Origin: Nitrospiraceae bacterium
GTDB lineage: Bacteria > Nitrospirota > Thermodesulfovibrionia > Thermodesulfovibrionales > UBA1546
Direction of reading: 5' to 3'
Assembly: GCA_003599795.1 (NCBI GenBank)
Contig: QZJQ01000049.1
Location: 1 to 52,874, forward strand
Length of the DNA stretch: 52,874 nucleotides
Part shown: positions 30,466-40,301 of the stretch, piece by piece
How the letters are laid out: each line of letters opens with the position of its first letter
Numbering within the stretch: position 1 is the stretch's first letter
The notes under the pieces: model-generated
The model's database searches: none
What the model was told of the DNA's origin: nothing
Seen by the model: only the letters and a program-made list of their open reading frames with translations
Position numbers and translations under genes: made by a program

Positions 30466-31521
30466 ATGGATTTGCTTAACGCTTCAGTAAAAAATATCAA
30501 GCCAATAAACGGAGAATTCTCTGACGTTGCTCAAAAACATCTTGATAATCTCACAAAACCTCTTGGAAGTCTCGGAAGGCTTGAGGAGTTTGCAAAACGG
30601 CTTGTCGCAATGACAGAGAATAAAAAACCGATACTTGATAAAAAAGTTATCTTCACTTTTGCAGGCGACCATGGCGTAACGGAAGAAGGGGTATCGGCGT
30701 ATCCTAAAGAAGTAACTCAGCAGATGGTGTTTAATTTTCTGAGAGGCGGGGCAGGGATAAATGTGCTTGCAAAGCACGCAGCCGCAGATGTTGTCGTGGT
30801 GGATATAGGCGTTGACCATGACTTCGGAGAGCTTGCAGGTCTTATAAATCTAAAGGTGATAAACGGCACAAAAAACTTCACAAAAGGGCCTGCCATGACA
30901 AGAGATGACGCCGTCAAATGCATAGAGACCGGCATAGAGCTCGCTAATGGATACGCGAAGAAAGGCTATAAGATATTCGGCACAGGCGATATGGGGATCG
31001 GCAATACAACTCCGTCAAGCGCAATTGCCTCTGTGCTTACAGGCAGGCGCGTGTCTGAGGTTACCGGTAAGGGCACAGGAATAACTGATGAATCATTGCA
31101 AAGAAAGATTGCAGTCATTGAAAAAGGCATAAAATTAAATAAACCCAAATCCGAAGATGCGATAGATGTTCTTGCAAAAGTTGGCGGCGCAGAGATTGGC
31201 GGTATTGCAGGGTTGATACTCGGCGCGGCGTCAAACAGAATTCCGGTTGTTATTGACGGATTTATTTCCACCGCAGGCGCGTTAATCGCCTATTGCATGG
31301 AGCCCCGCGTAAGAGACTATATGTTTGCAGCTCATAACTCTGTTGAAATAGGTCATAAGGCAATGCTTGATAAAATGGGGTTAAAGCCTATACTGGACCT
31401 TGATTTGAGGCTCGGTGAAGGCACGGGCGCTGCGCTTGCAATGCTTATGATAGAGGCGGGGTTGAAAATTTACAAAGAAATGGCGACATTCGGCGAAGCC
31501 GGGGTTTCAGAAAAAGCTTAG
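30466..31521 (+). CDS. cobT: Nicotinate-nucleotide-dimethylbenzimidazole phosphoribosyltransferase
   Basis: [42 protein letters not shown]. Confidence 0.97.
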   Translation: MDLLNASVKNIKPINGEFSDVAQKHLDNLTKPLGSLGRLEEFAKRLVAMTENKKPILDKKVIFTFAGDHGVTEEGVSAYPKEVTQQMVFNFLRGGAGINVLAKHAAADVVVVDIGVDHDFGELAGLINLKVINGTKNFTKGPAMTRDDAVKCIETGIELANGYAKKGYKIFGTGDMGIGNTTPSSAIASVLTGRRVSEVTGKGTGITDESLQRKIAVIEKGIKLNKPKSEDAIDVLAKVGGAEIGGIAGLILGAASNRIPVVIDGFISTAGALIAYCMEPRVRDYMFAAHNSVEIGHKAMLDKMGLKPILDLDLRLGEGTGAALAMLMIEAGLKIYKEMATFGEAGVSEKA

Positions 31522-31548
31522 AGTCCAGAGTTAGGAGTTGCGGGCAAA

Positions 31549-32358
31549 ATGATAAAACAGATGTTAATTGCATTTCAGTTTCTGACGCTAATTCCGGTCA
31601 AAAAGAATTTGTCCGCAAATGAGGACGATGTTGCCAAAAGCGCCTCCTTTTTTGTGCTTGTTGGTTTGCTTCAGGGCATTCTGCTTGTTCTCACCGAATA
31701 CTTATCAGGCATATTTTTTCATCAGGAGCTTGTTATCGGGCTTGTACTTCTTGTGCTTGTCATGTCAAACGGAGGCTTTCATCTTGACGGCCTTGCAGAC
31801 ACATTTGACGCAATTGCCGTTAAATCATCAGGTGATTCAGTAAGGGATAAAGAAAAAAGGCTGTCTGTGATAAAGGACAGCTTAACCGGACCCGCAGGCG
31901 TCACAGCGATAGTCTTTACGCTGCTTCTGAAATACGCCGCCCTTAAAAACCTGACGCATTTTCTCCCGTTTACTTATTATTCGTCATTGCTTCTTATGCC
32001 GGTATTTTCAAAATGGACGATGGTTGTGACAATGGTTCATGGAAAGGCTGCGCGTGAAAATGGATTAGGGAAAATCTTTACGGATAAAACAGGCGTTAAA
32101 GAAATTGCAATTTCTACTATTCTTCTTGTCCTGATACTAATATTAATACAGGCGCTTGCAAGCAGGTATGTGCTTGATAATCAGCATATCTTTTATGCAA
32201 TCCTCTTTACAGCGCTGTACTTTTTCTGCCGCATATCGGTTTATTTCTTTAATAAAAAATTCGGGGGCATTACAGGCGATACCCTCGGAGCAACAAGCGA
32301 GCTTACTGAGGTATTTTTCTTACTGGCGGTGATAATATGGTCACGACTATCTATTTAA
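31549..32358 (+). CDS. cobS: Adenosylcobinamide-GDP ribazoletransferase
   Basis: NGGFHLDGLADTFDAI; FGGITGDTLGATSELTE. Confidence 0.96.
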   Translation: MIKQMLIAFQFLTLIPVKKNLSANEDDVAKSASFFVLVGLLQGILLVLTEYLSGIFFHQELVIGLVLLVLVMSNGGFHLDGLADTFDAIAVKSSGDSVRDKEKRLSVIKDSLTGPAGVTAIVFTLLLKYAALKNLTHFLPFTYYSSLLLMPVFSKWTMVVTMVHGKAARENGLGKIFTDKTGVKEIAISTILLVLILILIQALASRYVLDNQHIFYAILFTALYFFCRISVYFFNKKFGGITGDTLGATSELTEVFFLLAVIIWSRLSI

Positions 32359-33047
32359 TCAGGCACGGCGAAACAGAAGGAAGCGAGGCAAAGCGCTATA
32401 AAGGAAGCATTGACGTGCCACTTTCTGAAAATGGGCAAAGACAGATAGAGCAAGTTGCAGAATATTTAAATAAGTCTTATAGGACATATAAGACCAATAA
32501 CGACAAACTGAAGGCCGTCTATTGCTCTCCTCTAAGCAGGGCGTTAAAGAGCGCGGAGATAATAGCGGAGCCGCACGGTTTAAAGCCCATTGTAATAGAA
32601 AATCTTAGAGAAAGAAGCTTTGGTATATGGGAGGGTATGACTTTCACAGAAATAAAAGAAAAATACCCTCAGGAGTTTGAGGCATGGGCTAACAATCCGC
32701 TTAAATACAGCCCGATGGGAGGAGAAAGCACTATTGAGGTAAGAGAGAGGGCCATATCTGCTTTGAACAAAATTATGGATAATCACAATTGCAACAGGAT
32801 ACAGGATGCAGGATACAGGATGCAGGATAAAAAAAATCATGAATCTTGCATCATGAATCTTGCATCTTCTTCAAGCATAGCAGTTGTTGCGCATGGCGGC
32901 GTCAACAGGATAATGCTATGTCATATAATGGGTATCCCTCTTGAAAACATATTCAGGATTGAACAGGATTTTGCAGCAGTGAACATAATAGAGTTCTGGG
33001 AAAAGTATCCGGTAGTAAAACTTTTAAATGGAGCTGCCATTGGCTAA
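32337..33047 (+). CDS. cobC: Alpha-ribazole phosphatase-like histidine phosphatase
   Basis: TTIYLIRHGETEGSEAKRYKGSIDVPLSENG; VVAHGGVNRIML; carries an in-frame repeat insertion. Confidence 0.9.
   Translation: MVTTIYLIRHGETEGSEAKRYKGSIDVPLSENGQRQIEQVAEYLNKSYRTYKTNNDKLKAVYCSPLSRALKSAEIIAEPHGLKPIVIENLRERSFGIWEGMTFTEIKEKYPQEFEAWANNPLKYSPMGGESTIEVRERAISALNKIMDNHNCNRIQDAGYRMQDKKNHESCIMNLASSSSIAVVAHGGVNRIMLCHIMGIPLENIFRIEQDFAAVNIIEFWEKYPVVKLLNGAAIG
32795..32866. repeat. In-frame CAGGATA/ATCTTGCATC palindromic repeat in cobC
   Basis: caggatacaggatgcaggatacaggatgcaggata...tcatgaatcttgcatcatgaatcttgcatc. Confidence 0.9.
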
Positions 33048-34587
33048 AGCATTGATGATTCAAGGAACAGGCTCAGGCGCAGGGAAAAGCCTGCTCGTTG
33101 CCGCTCTATGCAGAATTTTTAAAGACAGCGGCGTAAATGCGGCGCCGTTTAAGGCCCAGAATATGGCGTTGAATTCTTATATAACACTTGAAGGCGGAGA
33201 GATAGGAAGGGCGCAGGCGCTTCAGGCAGAGGCAGCAAGGATTGAGCCGACAGTTGATATGAATCCCATACTTCTCAAGGCATCAGGAGAATCCGGCTCG
33301 CAGGTTATTATTCACGGCAAAGTCCATTCAACCATGAAGGCAAAGAAATATTACGCTTTTAAGAAAACGGCTTGGAGCGCTGTTAAGGAATCGTTTGACA
33401 GGCTTTCAAAAAAACATGAACTGATAATAATGGAAGGCGCCGGAAGCCCTGCGGAAATAAACCTCATGGACGTTGACATTGTAAATATGTCTGTTGCAAA
33501 ACACGCAAAGGCCCCTGTAATTTTAGTCGGCGATATAGATAAGGGCGGCGTTTTTGCATCTCTCTATGGAACCGTTAAACTCCTTGGTAAAGACAGCAGG
33601 CATATCAGGGGTTTTATAGTTAATAAATTCCGCGGAGACATGGAGATACTCAGGCCCGGACTTGAAATGATTAGCGAAAAGACCGGAATACCTGTGATAG
33701 GCGTGTTACCTTATATAAAAGATATCGGGCTTCCTGAAGAGGATGGGCTTTCATTATCAGGGGTCAAGGGGTTAAGGAGTCAGGGGGTCAAGGGTAAAAA
33801 AATAAAAATCGTTGTTGTGAAACTGCAATATATTTCCAACTTCACTGACTTTGACCCTTTTGCGTATGAGCCTGATGTGGAACTCGTTTATTCCTCAAAT
33901 CCTGCTGACATAGAAAATGCGGACATTGTAGTCATCCCCGGTTCAAAGAATACGGTAAAAGACCTTATGTTTCTGAAAGAGTGTCATCTCGATGCAAGCA
34001 TTAAAAGAGCTTACAAAAAAGGCATACAGATAATAGGTATGTGCGGAGGATACCAGATGCTCGGCAAAAAGATATATGACCCATTCTTCGTGGAAAGCCG
34101 ATGCAAAGAGATTGACGGCATCGGGCTGCTGAATATAAAGACGACTTTTGACAAGGAAAAAATAACATGCAGGGTGGAGGCAGAATTAATACAGCCGATG
34201 CAAGATACAGGATACACGATACAAGACAAAATAAAACATGAATCATGCATCATGAATCATGCATCCTTACATCTAAAAGGTTATGAAATCCACATGGGCA
34301 CAAGCACCGGCGACATCGGATTATTCAGACTAAAGCGGCTTTCCGATTCACCAATTCTTGACGGCTCTCAGAACAGCAACTGCTGGGGAACATATTTGCA
34401 CGGCATCTTTGAGAACGACAGCTTCAGAAGGGAAATAATCAATCATGCAAGAAAGAAAAAGAATCTTTCCTGCATTGAATCTGAAATAAATTACACTGCA
34501 ATAAAAGACAGGGCTATTGATAATCTTGCAAACGTCGTTAAGAAAAATATTGATATGGACTTTATAAGGAGGGCAATAAAACTGTGA
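33028..34587 (+). CDS. cobQ: Cobyric acid synthase
   Basis: MIQGTGSGAGKSLLVAALCRIF...KAQNMALNSYIT; C-terminal GATase GMCGGYQMLG. Confidence 0.97.
   Translation: MELPLAKALMIQGTGSGAGKSLLVAALCRIFKDSGVNAAPFKAQNMALNSYITLEGGEIGRAQALQAEAARIEPTVDMNPILLKASGESGSQVIIHGKVHSTMKAKKYYAFKKTAWSAVKESFDRLSKKHELIIMEGAGSPAEINLMDVDIVNMSVAKHAKAPVILVGDIDKGGVFASLYGTVKLLGKDSRHIRGFIVNKFRGDMEILRPGLEMISEKTGIPVIGVLPYIKDIGLPEEDGLSLSGVKGLRSQGVKGKKIKIVVVKLQYISNFTDFDPFAYEPDVELVYSSNPADIENADIVVIPGSKNTVKDLMFLKECHLDASIKRAYKKGIQIIGMCGGYQMLGKKIYDPFFVESRCKEIDGIGLLNIKTTFDKEKITCRVEAELIQPMQDTGYTIQDKIKHESCIMNHASLHLKGYEIHMGTSTGDIGLFRLKRLSDSPILDGSQNSNCWGTYLHGIFENDSFRREIINHARKKKNLSCIESEINYTAIKDRAIDNLANVVKKNIDMDFIRRAIKL
34197..34265. repeat. 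In-frame CAGGATA/CATGCATCATGAAT palindromic repeat in cobQ
   Basis: gatgcaagatacaggatacacgatacaagac...catgaatcatgcatcatgaatcatgcatc. Confidence 0.9.
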
Positions 34588-35591
34588 TAGGCCCCATAGA
34601 CCTGCTTTTCGCGTTTATCGTCGACCTTGCCATCGGCGACCCCAAATGGCTGCCTCATCCGGTGCGGATGTTAGGGGCTGCGATAAATAAAACAGAAGGC
34701 TTTCTCCGAAAAGAGATTACAACTCCCTCCGAAGAAAAGACAGCCGGCATACTGCTTGTTTTGATAATCACAATTCCCGCATATGTGATTACATACGTGG
34801 TTGCTAAGGTAATTTTGTGGGGCTCGCACGGAGTGTTTATGCTGATAGGCATGCTTCTCCTTGTTTATATCACATCCACAACACTTGCGCTCAGGGAACT
34901 TGTGAGATCCGCGCGGCTTGTAATTGAATCCGTTAAGGATAACAGCCTTCCCGCAGCCAGAAAAAAACTGGCTATGATCGTGGGACGCGATACAGGAGAG
35001 CTTTCCGAGGAAGGCGTATTGAAGGCAACAGTGGAAACCCTTGCTGAAAATCTGTGTGACGGAGTGATTGCGCCTTTGTTTTATCTTGTCATCGGAGGCC
35101 TGCCTCTCGCAATAGCGTATAAGGCGATAAACACTCTGGACTCTATGGTTGGATACAAGAATGAGCGCTATTTGAATTTCGGCAGGGCTGCCGCGAAACT
35201 CGACGACATCGCCAATTATATTCCGGCAAGGATTACAGGCCTTCTAATCGTTGCAGCGGTCTTCCTGGTATTTCTTTTCAAAAACCCGGATAATGCCGCT
35301 TCTGCTGCTGAAAATTCTTTCCGGATAATGAGACGGGACGGAAGAAAACATTCAAGCCCGAACAGCGGCATACCCGAAGCAGCCGCAGCAGGAGCGCTTG
35401 GACTAAGGCTTGGCGGCCCATCAACATACGGCGGGGTAGTAGTCGAAAAACCATTTATTGGAGATGAGGCATCCAGTCAGCATTATCTGAAAGCATCCGA
35501 AGATACTATCAGAGTCGTGAAAGTTGCCTCTCTTATCGGCCTAACACTGGCTATCACAGCTCTTATACTAAAGACAATAATAAAGGCATGA
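34584..35591 (+). CDS. cbiB: Adenosylcobinamide-phosphate synthase
   Basis: DLAIGDPKWLPHPVRMLG; DGVIAPLFYLVIGGLPLAIAYKAINTLDSMVGYKNERY. Confidence 0.97.
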   Translation: MIGPIDLLFAFIVDLAIGDPKWLPHPVRMLGAAINKTEGFLRKEITTPSEEKTAGILLVLIITIPAYVITYVVAKVILWGSHGVFMLIGMLLLVYITSTTLALRELVRSARLVIESVKDNSLPAARKKLAMIVGRDTGELSEEGVLKATVETLAENLCDGVIAPLFYLVIGGLPLAIAYKAINTLDSMVGYKNERYLNFGRAAAKLDDIANYIPARITGLLIVAAVFLVFLFKNPDNAASAAENSFRIMRRDGRKHSSPNSGIPEAAAAGALGLRLGGPSTYGGVVVEKPFIGDEASSQHYLKASEDTIRVVKVASLIGLTLAITALILKTIIKA

Positions 35592-36706
35592 AAAATAACA
35601 ATTTTAAATTAGGGTTTTTGAATCACATCCACGGAGGCAATATTTACAGCGCCGCGCAGTGCCTGAATATTCCGGAAAAAGAGATTGTAGATTTCAGCGC
35701 GTCAATCAATCCCCTCGGCGTACCGAAGAGCGCGATTTCAGCCATAAGGCATGACGCAAAGTATTTGTATAATTATCCCGACCCTGACGCTAAAAAATTA
35801 AGGCTGCAGATTTCAGGACAATATAAAATAAACCCGGAATCAATTATATGCGGCAACGGGAGCACAGAATTGATTTACCTTGTTGCCCGCGCCTTGAGGC
35901 CTGAGAGGGTGCTTATCCCTGCGCCGACATTCTCTGAGTATGAAAGGGCGTGTAAGAGTTATGAGTTAAAAGTTAGGAGTTATGAGTTAAGAAGAGAAAA
36001 TAATTTTGAGATAAGCCCTGACGAATTAATAACAGCGCTCTCACGCCTCACGTCTCACGCCTCACGTCTCACGCATTGTAATATGGCTTTTCTATGCAAT
36101 CCTAATAATCCTACAGGCAGGACGCTTAAAAAAGCTGATGTGATGAAAATTGCAAATGCAGCAAAAAAACTTAAATGCTATCTCGTTGTTGACGAGGCAT
36201 TTATGGATTTTACGCCAAAGGAAAGCGTAATCAAAGAGACTGAGAAAAATCCATATCTGATAGTCTTGCGGTCGCTTACAAAATTTTATGCGCTCTCAGG
36301 CTTAAGAATTGGATATGGAGTGTTTCCGTTAAATATTACTGAAACAGTAAAAAAGCATAAAGAGCCGTGGACAATAAATACCCTTGCACAAACAACAGGG
36401 ATTGCAGCCTTCAGGGATATTGAATATAAGAGAAGAACTTTCAAGTTAATCAAACAGGAAAAAGATTTTCTGGAAAAGGAATTCAAAAGACTGGAGATTA
36501 GCTACATTCCGTCAGAGGCAAATTATTATTTATTAAAACTAAATAACGCAAGAAAGATAGTATCAGCATTGAGAAATAAGAGAATCCTCGTAAGGGATTG
36601 TTCTAATTTCACGGGGCTTGACGGCTCGTATATCAGGGTTGCGGTCAAATCAAGAAAAAACAATATGCGGTTAATAGGGGAGCTTGGGGAACTATGCGGG
36701 GCTTAG
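35588..36706 (+). CDS. cobD: Threonine-phosphate decarboxylase / HisC-like aminotransferase
   Basis: HGGNIYSAAQCLNIPEKEIVDFSASINPLGVPKSA; SLTKFYALSGLRIGY PLP lysine; in the cobalamin operon. Confidence 0.9.
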   Translation: MKNNNFKLGFLNHIHGGNIYSAAQCLNIPEKEIVDFSASINPLGVPKSAISAIRHDAKYLYNYPDPDAKKLRLQISGQYKINPESIICGNGSTELIYLVARALRPERVLIPAPTFSEYERACKSYELKVRSYELRRENNFEISPDELITALSRLTSHASRLTHCNMAFLCNPNNPTGRTLKKADVMKIANAAKKLKCYLVVDEAFMDFTPKESVIKETEKNPYLIVLRSLTKFYALSGLRIGYGVFPLNITETVKKHKEPWTINTLAQTTGIAAFRDIEYKRRTFKLIKQEKDFLEKEFKRLEISYIPSEANYYLLKLNNARKIVSALRNKRILVRDCSNFTGLDGSYIRVAVKSRKNNMRLIGELGELCGA

Positions 36707-38160
36707 TGATAGCAGGCACTCATAGCGGGTGCGGAAAAACGACAATAACGCTCGGGCTTATGGCTGCCCTGACGAAAAGAGGGCTGAAAGTCCAGCCGTT
36801 CAAGGCCGGCCCTGATTTCATTGACACAGGGCTCCACAGGCTTGTTACAGCCAGACATTCAAGAAACCTTGATATATGGATGTGCGGTGAGAAATATGTC
36901 AAAGAATGTTTTCATAAGTACGCAGCAAATGCTGACATATCAATCATCGAAGGCGTTATGGGAATGTATGACGGTGAATACAGCACTGCAAGGCTGGCAG
37001 GATTTCTTAACCTGCCTGTAATTTTAGTTGTTGACGCCAGCGGCATGGCCGAGAGCGCAGGAGCGGTGGTTGCAGGGTTTAGGGATTGGGGATTTGGGAT
37101 TAGTAAAAAAGCTAACCCCCAGCCCCTAACCCCTAATCCCTTAGCGGGTATTATCTTCAACCGCGTTGCTTCAGAGAGGCACTACGAAAGACTTAAAAAT
37201 AGCGTTTGTGATATTAAGGTTTTAGGCTATCTGCCAAGGGAGTTAGATTTTGAGATTCCTCACAGGCATCTTGGGCTGACTGTCGCGGAAGAAAACCCTG
37301 TTGCTGATGAAAATATAGAAAGGCTTGCGGATGCGGTATTGGAGCATATTGATGTGGACAAGATTTTAAATATAGCGCAACAGAGCAGTAGAGCACCAGA
37401 GCAGCAGAAAAATGCTACTGCGCTACTGCGCTGCTGTTCTACTGCTCCAAAAATTGCTGTTGCATATGACAAGGCCTTCTGCTTTTATTATGAAGACAAT
37501 CTGGATTTATTGAGAGGTGCAGGCGCAGAGATAGTTACGTTCAGTCCGCTTTCGGATAACAAAATTCCTGAGGCTGTTAACGCACTATACATCGGCGGAG
37601 GCTATCCTGAGCTTTATGCAAAGGAACTGTCCCAAAATACATCTATGATGGAATCAATTAATAACTGGGCCCTTTCAGGCAAGCCGATATATGCTGAATG
37701 CGGCGGGCTGATGTATCTGTCAAAAGGGATTTATGATTTTGACGGAAAATTTTTTGAAATGGCTGGGGCCTTTCCTTTTGAGACAGAGATGAAAAAGGGA
37801 AGAGCGCATCTTGGCTATAGAGAGATTCTATTAAATGAAGACTGCATCCTCGGTAAAAAAGGTAAAAAATTAAGGGGGCATGAGTTTCATTATTCTGAGA
37901 TAGTTAAGCGCCAAGCGAAGCCGGAGGGGACTGTCCCAGATTTACGGATGGAGCGAGGCGGAGTCGTAGAATCGGGACTGTCCCCGTCGGCAAGAAGAGT
38001 GACTATAGACAAAGTCTATTCTGTCAGAAACAATCATGGCGAGTTTGTTAACTCATCAGGCTATAAATTTAAAAACACACTCGCAAGTTATATTCACATG
38101 CACTTTGGAAGCAGTCCCGAAATTGTGCGGAATTTCCTAAATCACATAAAGGAGCAGTAA
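36694..38160 (+). CDS. cbiA: Cobyrinate a,c-diamide synthase
   Basis: VIAGTHSGCGKTTITLGLMAAL...VQPFKAGPDFIDTG; ECGGLMYLSKGI. Confidence 0.96.
   Translation: MRGLVIAGTHSGCGKTTITLGLMAALTKRGLKVQPFKAGPDFIDTGLHRLVTARHSRNLDIWMCGEKYVKECFHKYAANADISIIEGVMGMYDGEYSTARLAGFLNLPVILVVDASGMAESAGAVVAGFRDWGFGISKKANPQPLTPNPLAGIIFNRVASERHYERLKNSVCDIKVLGYLPRELDFEIPHRHLGLTVAEENPVADENIERLADAVLEHIDVDKILNIAQQSSRAPEQQKNATALLRCCSTAPKIAVAYDKAFCFYYEDNLDLLRGAGAEIVTFSPLSDNKIPEAVNALYIGGGYPELYAKELSQNTSMMESINNWALSGKPIYAECGGLMYLSKGIYDFDGKFFEMAGAFPFETEMKKGRAHLGYREILLNEDCILGKKGKKLRGHEFHYSEIVKRQAKPEGTVPDLRMERGGVVESGLSPSARRVTIDKVYSVRNNHGEFVNSSGYKFKNTLASYIHMHFGSSPEIVRNFLNHIKEQ
37074..37143. repeat. In-frame GGGATTG/CCCCTAA palindromic repeat in cbiA
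   Basis: agggattggggatttgggattag...ctaacccccagcccctaacccctaatccctt. Confidence 0.9.
37381..37448. repeat. In-frame 8-nt periodic AGAGCAGC/CTACTGCG palindromic repeat in cbiA
   Basis: cagagcagtagagcaccagagcagcag...ctactgcgctactgcgctgctgttctactgctcc. Confidence 0.85.
37926..37985. repeat. REPIN-like palindrome copy 1, in cbiA
   Basis: ggggactgtcccagatttacgg...cgtagaatcgggactgtcccc. Confidence 0.9.
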
Positions 38161-39215
38161 TGGAAAGCATAATACTGATAGGGCACGGCAGCCCAAAAAA
38201 AGATGCGAACAACATAGAGACAATTGGAAGGCTTTTGCACGGCATGATTCATCCGGATTGCAGCAAAGGATGTGTAAGGGTTGCATATCTGCAGTTTGCA
38301 AAGCCTGAGTTGCCGGATATGATTAAAGAGAGTGTTTTAAGCGGAGCTAAAAAAATAATAATTCATCCCTATTTCCTTATCAGCGGAATGCATGTAACAA
38401 AAGACATCCCTGAAATGATAAAGAAAGCTAAAAAAATGTATCCTGATGTTGAATTTATTTACACGGAGCCTCTCGGCATTCACGAAAAACTGGTTCAAGT
38501 AATAGCTGAAAGGATTAAAACAGCCGGTGCTCTGATGCCAGCGGAGATTGAAGAGAAGAGTTTTGAAATCCTCTCCGGTGAAACAGATTTAAGCGATGTT
38601 CCTCAGGAACAAGTGCCAATTATAAAACGTGTGATACATACCACTGCGGACTTTGAATTTAAGAAGACTCTCCTTTTTCATCCAGGCGCTATAACCACAG
38701 GAATCAATGCTATAAAGTCAGGCAAAGACATTCTTACTGACGTTGAAATGGTGAAGGCAGGAATAAATAAAAAACTGCTAAAGAAATGGGGCGGAGAGGT
38801 GATATGCAACATACAGCAATCAGCAGGGGACTGTCCCAGATTTACGGACGAAGCGAAGCGAAGTCGTAGAATCGGGACTGTCCCCGTGGAACAGGACAAC
38901 AAAACAAAAGCAGAGACGGGAATTGAGTCAGTGTTAAAAGAAAAGAATAACATAGGAATTATTGCCATAGGAAACGCACCCACTGCCTTACTGAAAGCAA
39001 TTGAAATCTTTAATCATGAATCACACATCGTGCATCGTGCATCCTTGCCACTCCTTATCGGCGTTCCTGTTGGTTTTGTTAAGGCGCTTGAATCAAAGGC
39101 ATTACTCTCAACACAGCATTTTCCTTTTATTACTAATTTGAGCAGAAAAGGCGGAAGCCCTGTGGCAGCGGCTATAGTTAATGCGCTATTAAAAACAGCG
39201 GAGGAAACCAAATGA
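38160..39215 (+). CDS. Fused sirohydrochlorin cobaltochelatase-like (CbiX) and precorrin-8X methylmutase (CbiC)
   Basis: N-term ILIGHGSPKKDANNIE (CbiX); C-term FEILSGETDLSDVPQEQVPIIKRVIHTTADFEF and IAIGNAPTALLKAIE (CbiC). Confidence 0.93.
   Translation: MESIILIGHGSPKKDANNIETIGRLLHGMIHPDCSKGCVRVAYLQFAKPELPDMIKESVLSGAKKIIIHPYFLISGMHVTKDIPEMIKKAKKMYPDVEFIYTEPLGIHEKLVQVIAERIKTAGALMPAEIEEKSFEILSGETDLSDVPQEQVPIIKRVIHTTADFEFKKTLLFHPGAITTGINAIKSGKDILTDVEMVKAGINKKLLKKWGGEVICNIQQSAGDCPRFTDEAKRSRRIGTVPVEQDNKTKAETGIESVLKEKNNIGIIAIGNAPTALLKAIEIFNHESHIVHRASLPLLIGVPVGFVKALESKALLSTQHFPFITNLSRKGGSPVAAAIVNALLKTAEETK
38826..38885. repeat. REPIN-like palindrome copy 2, in cbiX-cbiC
   Basis: ggggactgtcccagatttacggacgaagcgaagcgaagtcgtagaatcgggactgtcccc. 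Confidence 0.9.
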
Positions 39216-39970
39216 AAATTAAAAATTATGGAATATTTTTACTATTCACTGTTCACTATTCACTATTCACTGCCTCTGACGTTCATGCAATGCATATCTC
39301 TGAGGGCATACTGCCATTTAACTGGGCATTGCTCTGGTCTGCTATCGCAGTTCCGTTTGTAGCATGGGGATTATATAAGCTCAAGAAACTCTCTTCAATT
39401 GACCTTTCATTTAAACCCCTTGTTGGGCTCATGGCTGCCGTTGTATTCATTATTTCGTGCATGCCTGTGCCAGTACCCACAGCAGGCACATGCTCTCATC
39501 CTGCAGGAACGGGAATATCAGGGATACTTGTCGGACCCGCAATAAGCATACTTGTTACAGCAGTTGCTCTGTTGATTCAGGCCCTTTTCCTTGCTCACGG
39601 AGGCTTAAGCACATGGGGCGCTGATATAGTTTCCATGGGAGTTATGGGCTCATTCGCCGGATTCTTAACTTTCAAGGTATTACGTTTGATAAAGGTGAAT
39701 ATTGCAGTTTCAGGATTTATGGCAGGCCTGCTTGCTGACTGGGCAACATACTTCACAACATCTGTTGAACTCGCATCAGGCATAAAAGGAGATTCGGCAT
39801 TCATGCCGCTTTTCTGGAAGATACTTATCGCATTTATTCCGACTCAGCTTCCACTGGGAATCCTTGAAGGCGCAATGACAGCAGGCATGGTTACACTGCT
39901 TTACAAGAAAAGGCCTGACCTTCTGGTAAAGATGCGGGTAATCAAGGCAGCGGAGGTGACAGCAATATGA
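39212..39970 (+). CDS. cbiM: Cobalt ECF transporter S component
   Basis: Signal peptide then MHISEGILPFNWAL; PVPVPTAGTCSHPAGTGISGILVGP. Confidence 0.96.
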   Translation: MKIKNYGIFLLFTVHYSLFTASDVHAMHISEGILPFNWALLWSAIAVPFVAWGLYKLKKLSSIDLSFKPLVGLMAAVVFIISCMPVPVPTAGTCSHPAGTGISGILVGPAISILVTAVALLIQALFLAHGGLSTWGADIVSMGVMGSFAGFLTFKVLRLIKVNIAVSGFMAGLLADWATYFTTSVELASGIKGDSAFMPLFWKILIAFIPTQLPLGILEGAMTAGMVTLLYKKRPDLLVKMRVIKAAEVTAI

Positions 39971-40296
39971 AAATTCAAAATTCAAAGTTCAAAGTTCAGA
40001 GTTGCGGAATATTTTTTTTGCTGCTCTGCTGCTCTGCTGCTCTGCTGTTCTTTTTCAGCCTTCAGCCTTCAGCTTTCAGCGCTGAAAAGTCTGAAAAATG
40101 GCAGGGCGTTGACGAATCTGTAATTGAAAAGGTTGCAAAAGAGCATGGCAGAGAGGCGAAGGAGCCGTTCATTAATACAGATCAGGGCGACCTGCTTCTT
40201 TTTGTCTTTCTCCTGGCAGGCACAATAGGAGGCTTTGCAGCAGGATATTATTGGAAAGAACTGACTGGAAATAAAGGACAAAAAGTAAAAGAATAA
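39967..40296 (+). CDS. cbiN: CbiN-like small membrane component
   Basis: Signal peptide plus one TM (DLLLFVFLLAGTIGGFAAGYYW) between cbiM and cbiQ; assignment by position. Confidence 0.7.
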   Translation: MKIQNSKFKVQSCGIFFLLLCCSAALLFFFSLQPSAFSAEKSEKWQGVDESVIEKVAKEHGREAKEPFINTDQGDLLLFVFLLAGTIGGFAAGYYWKELTGNKGQKVKE

Positions 40297-40301
40297 AGAG
40301 C

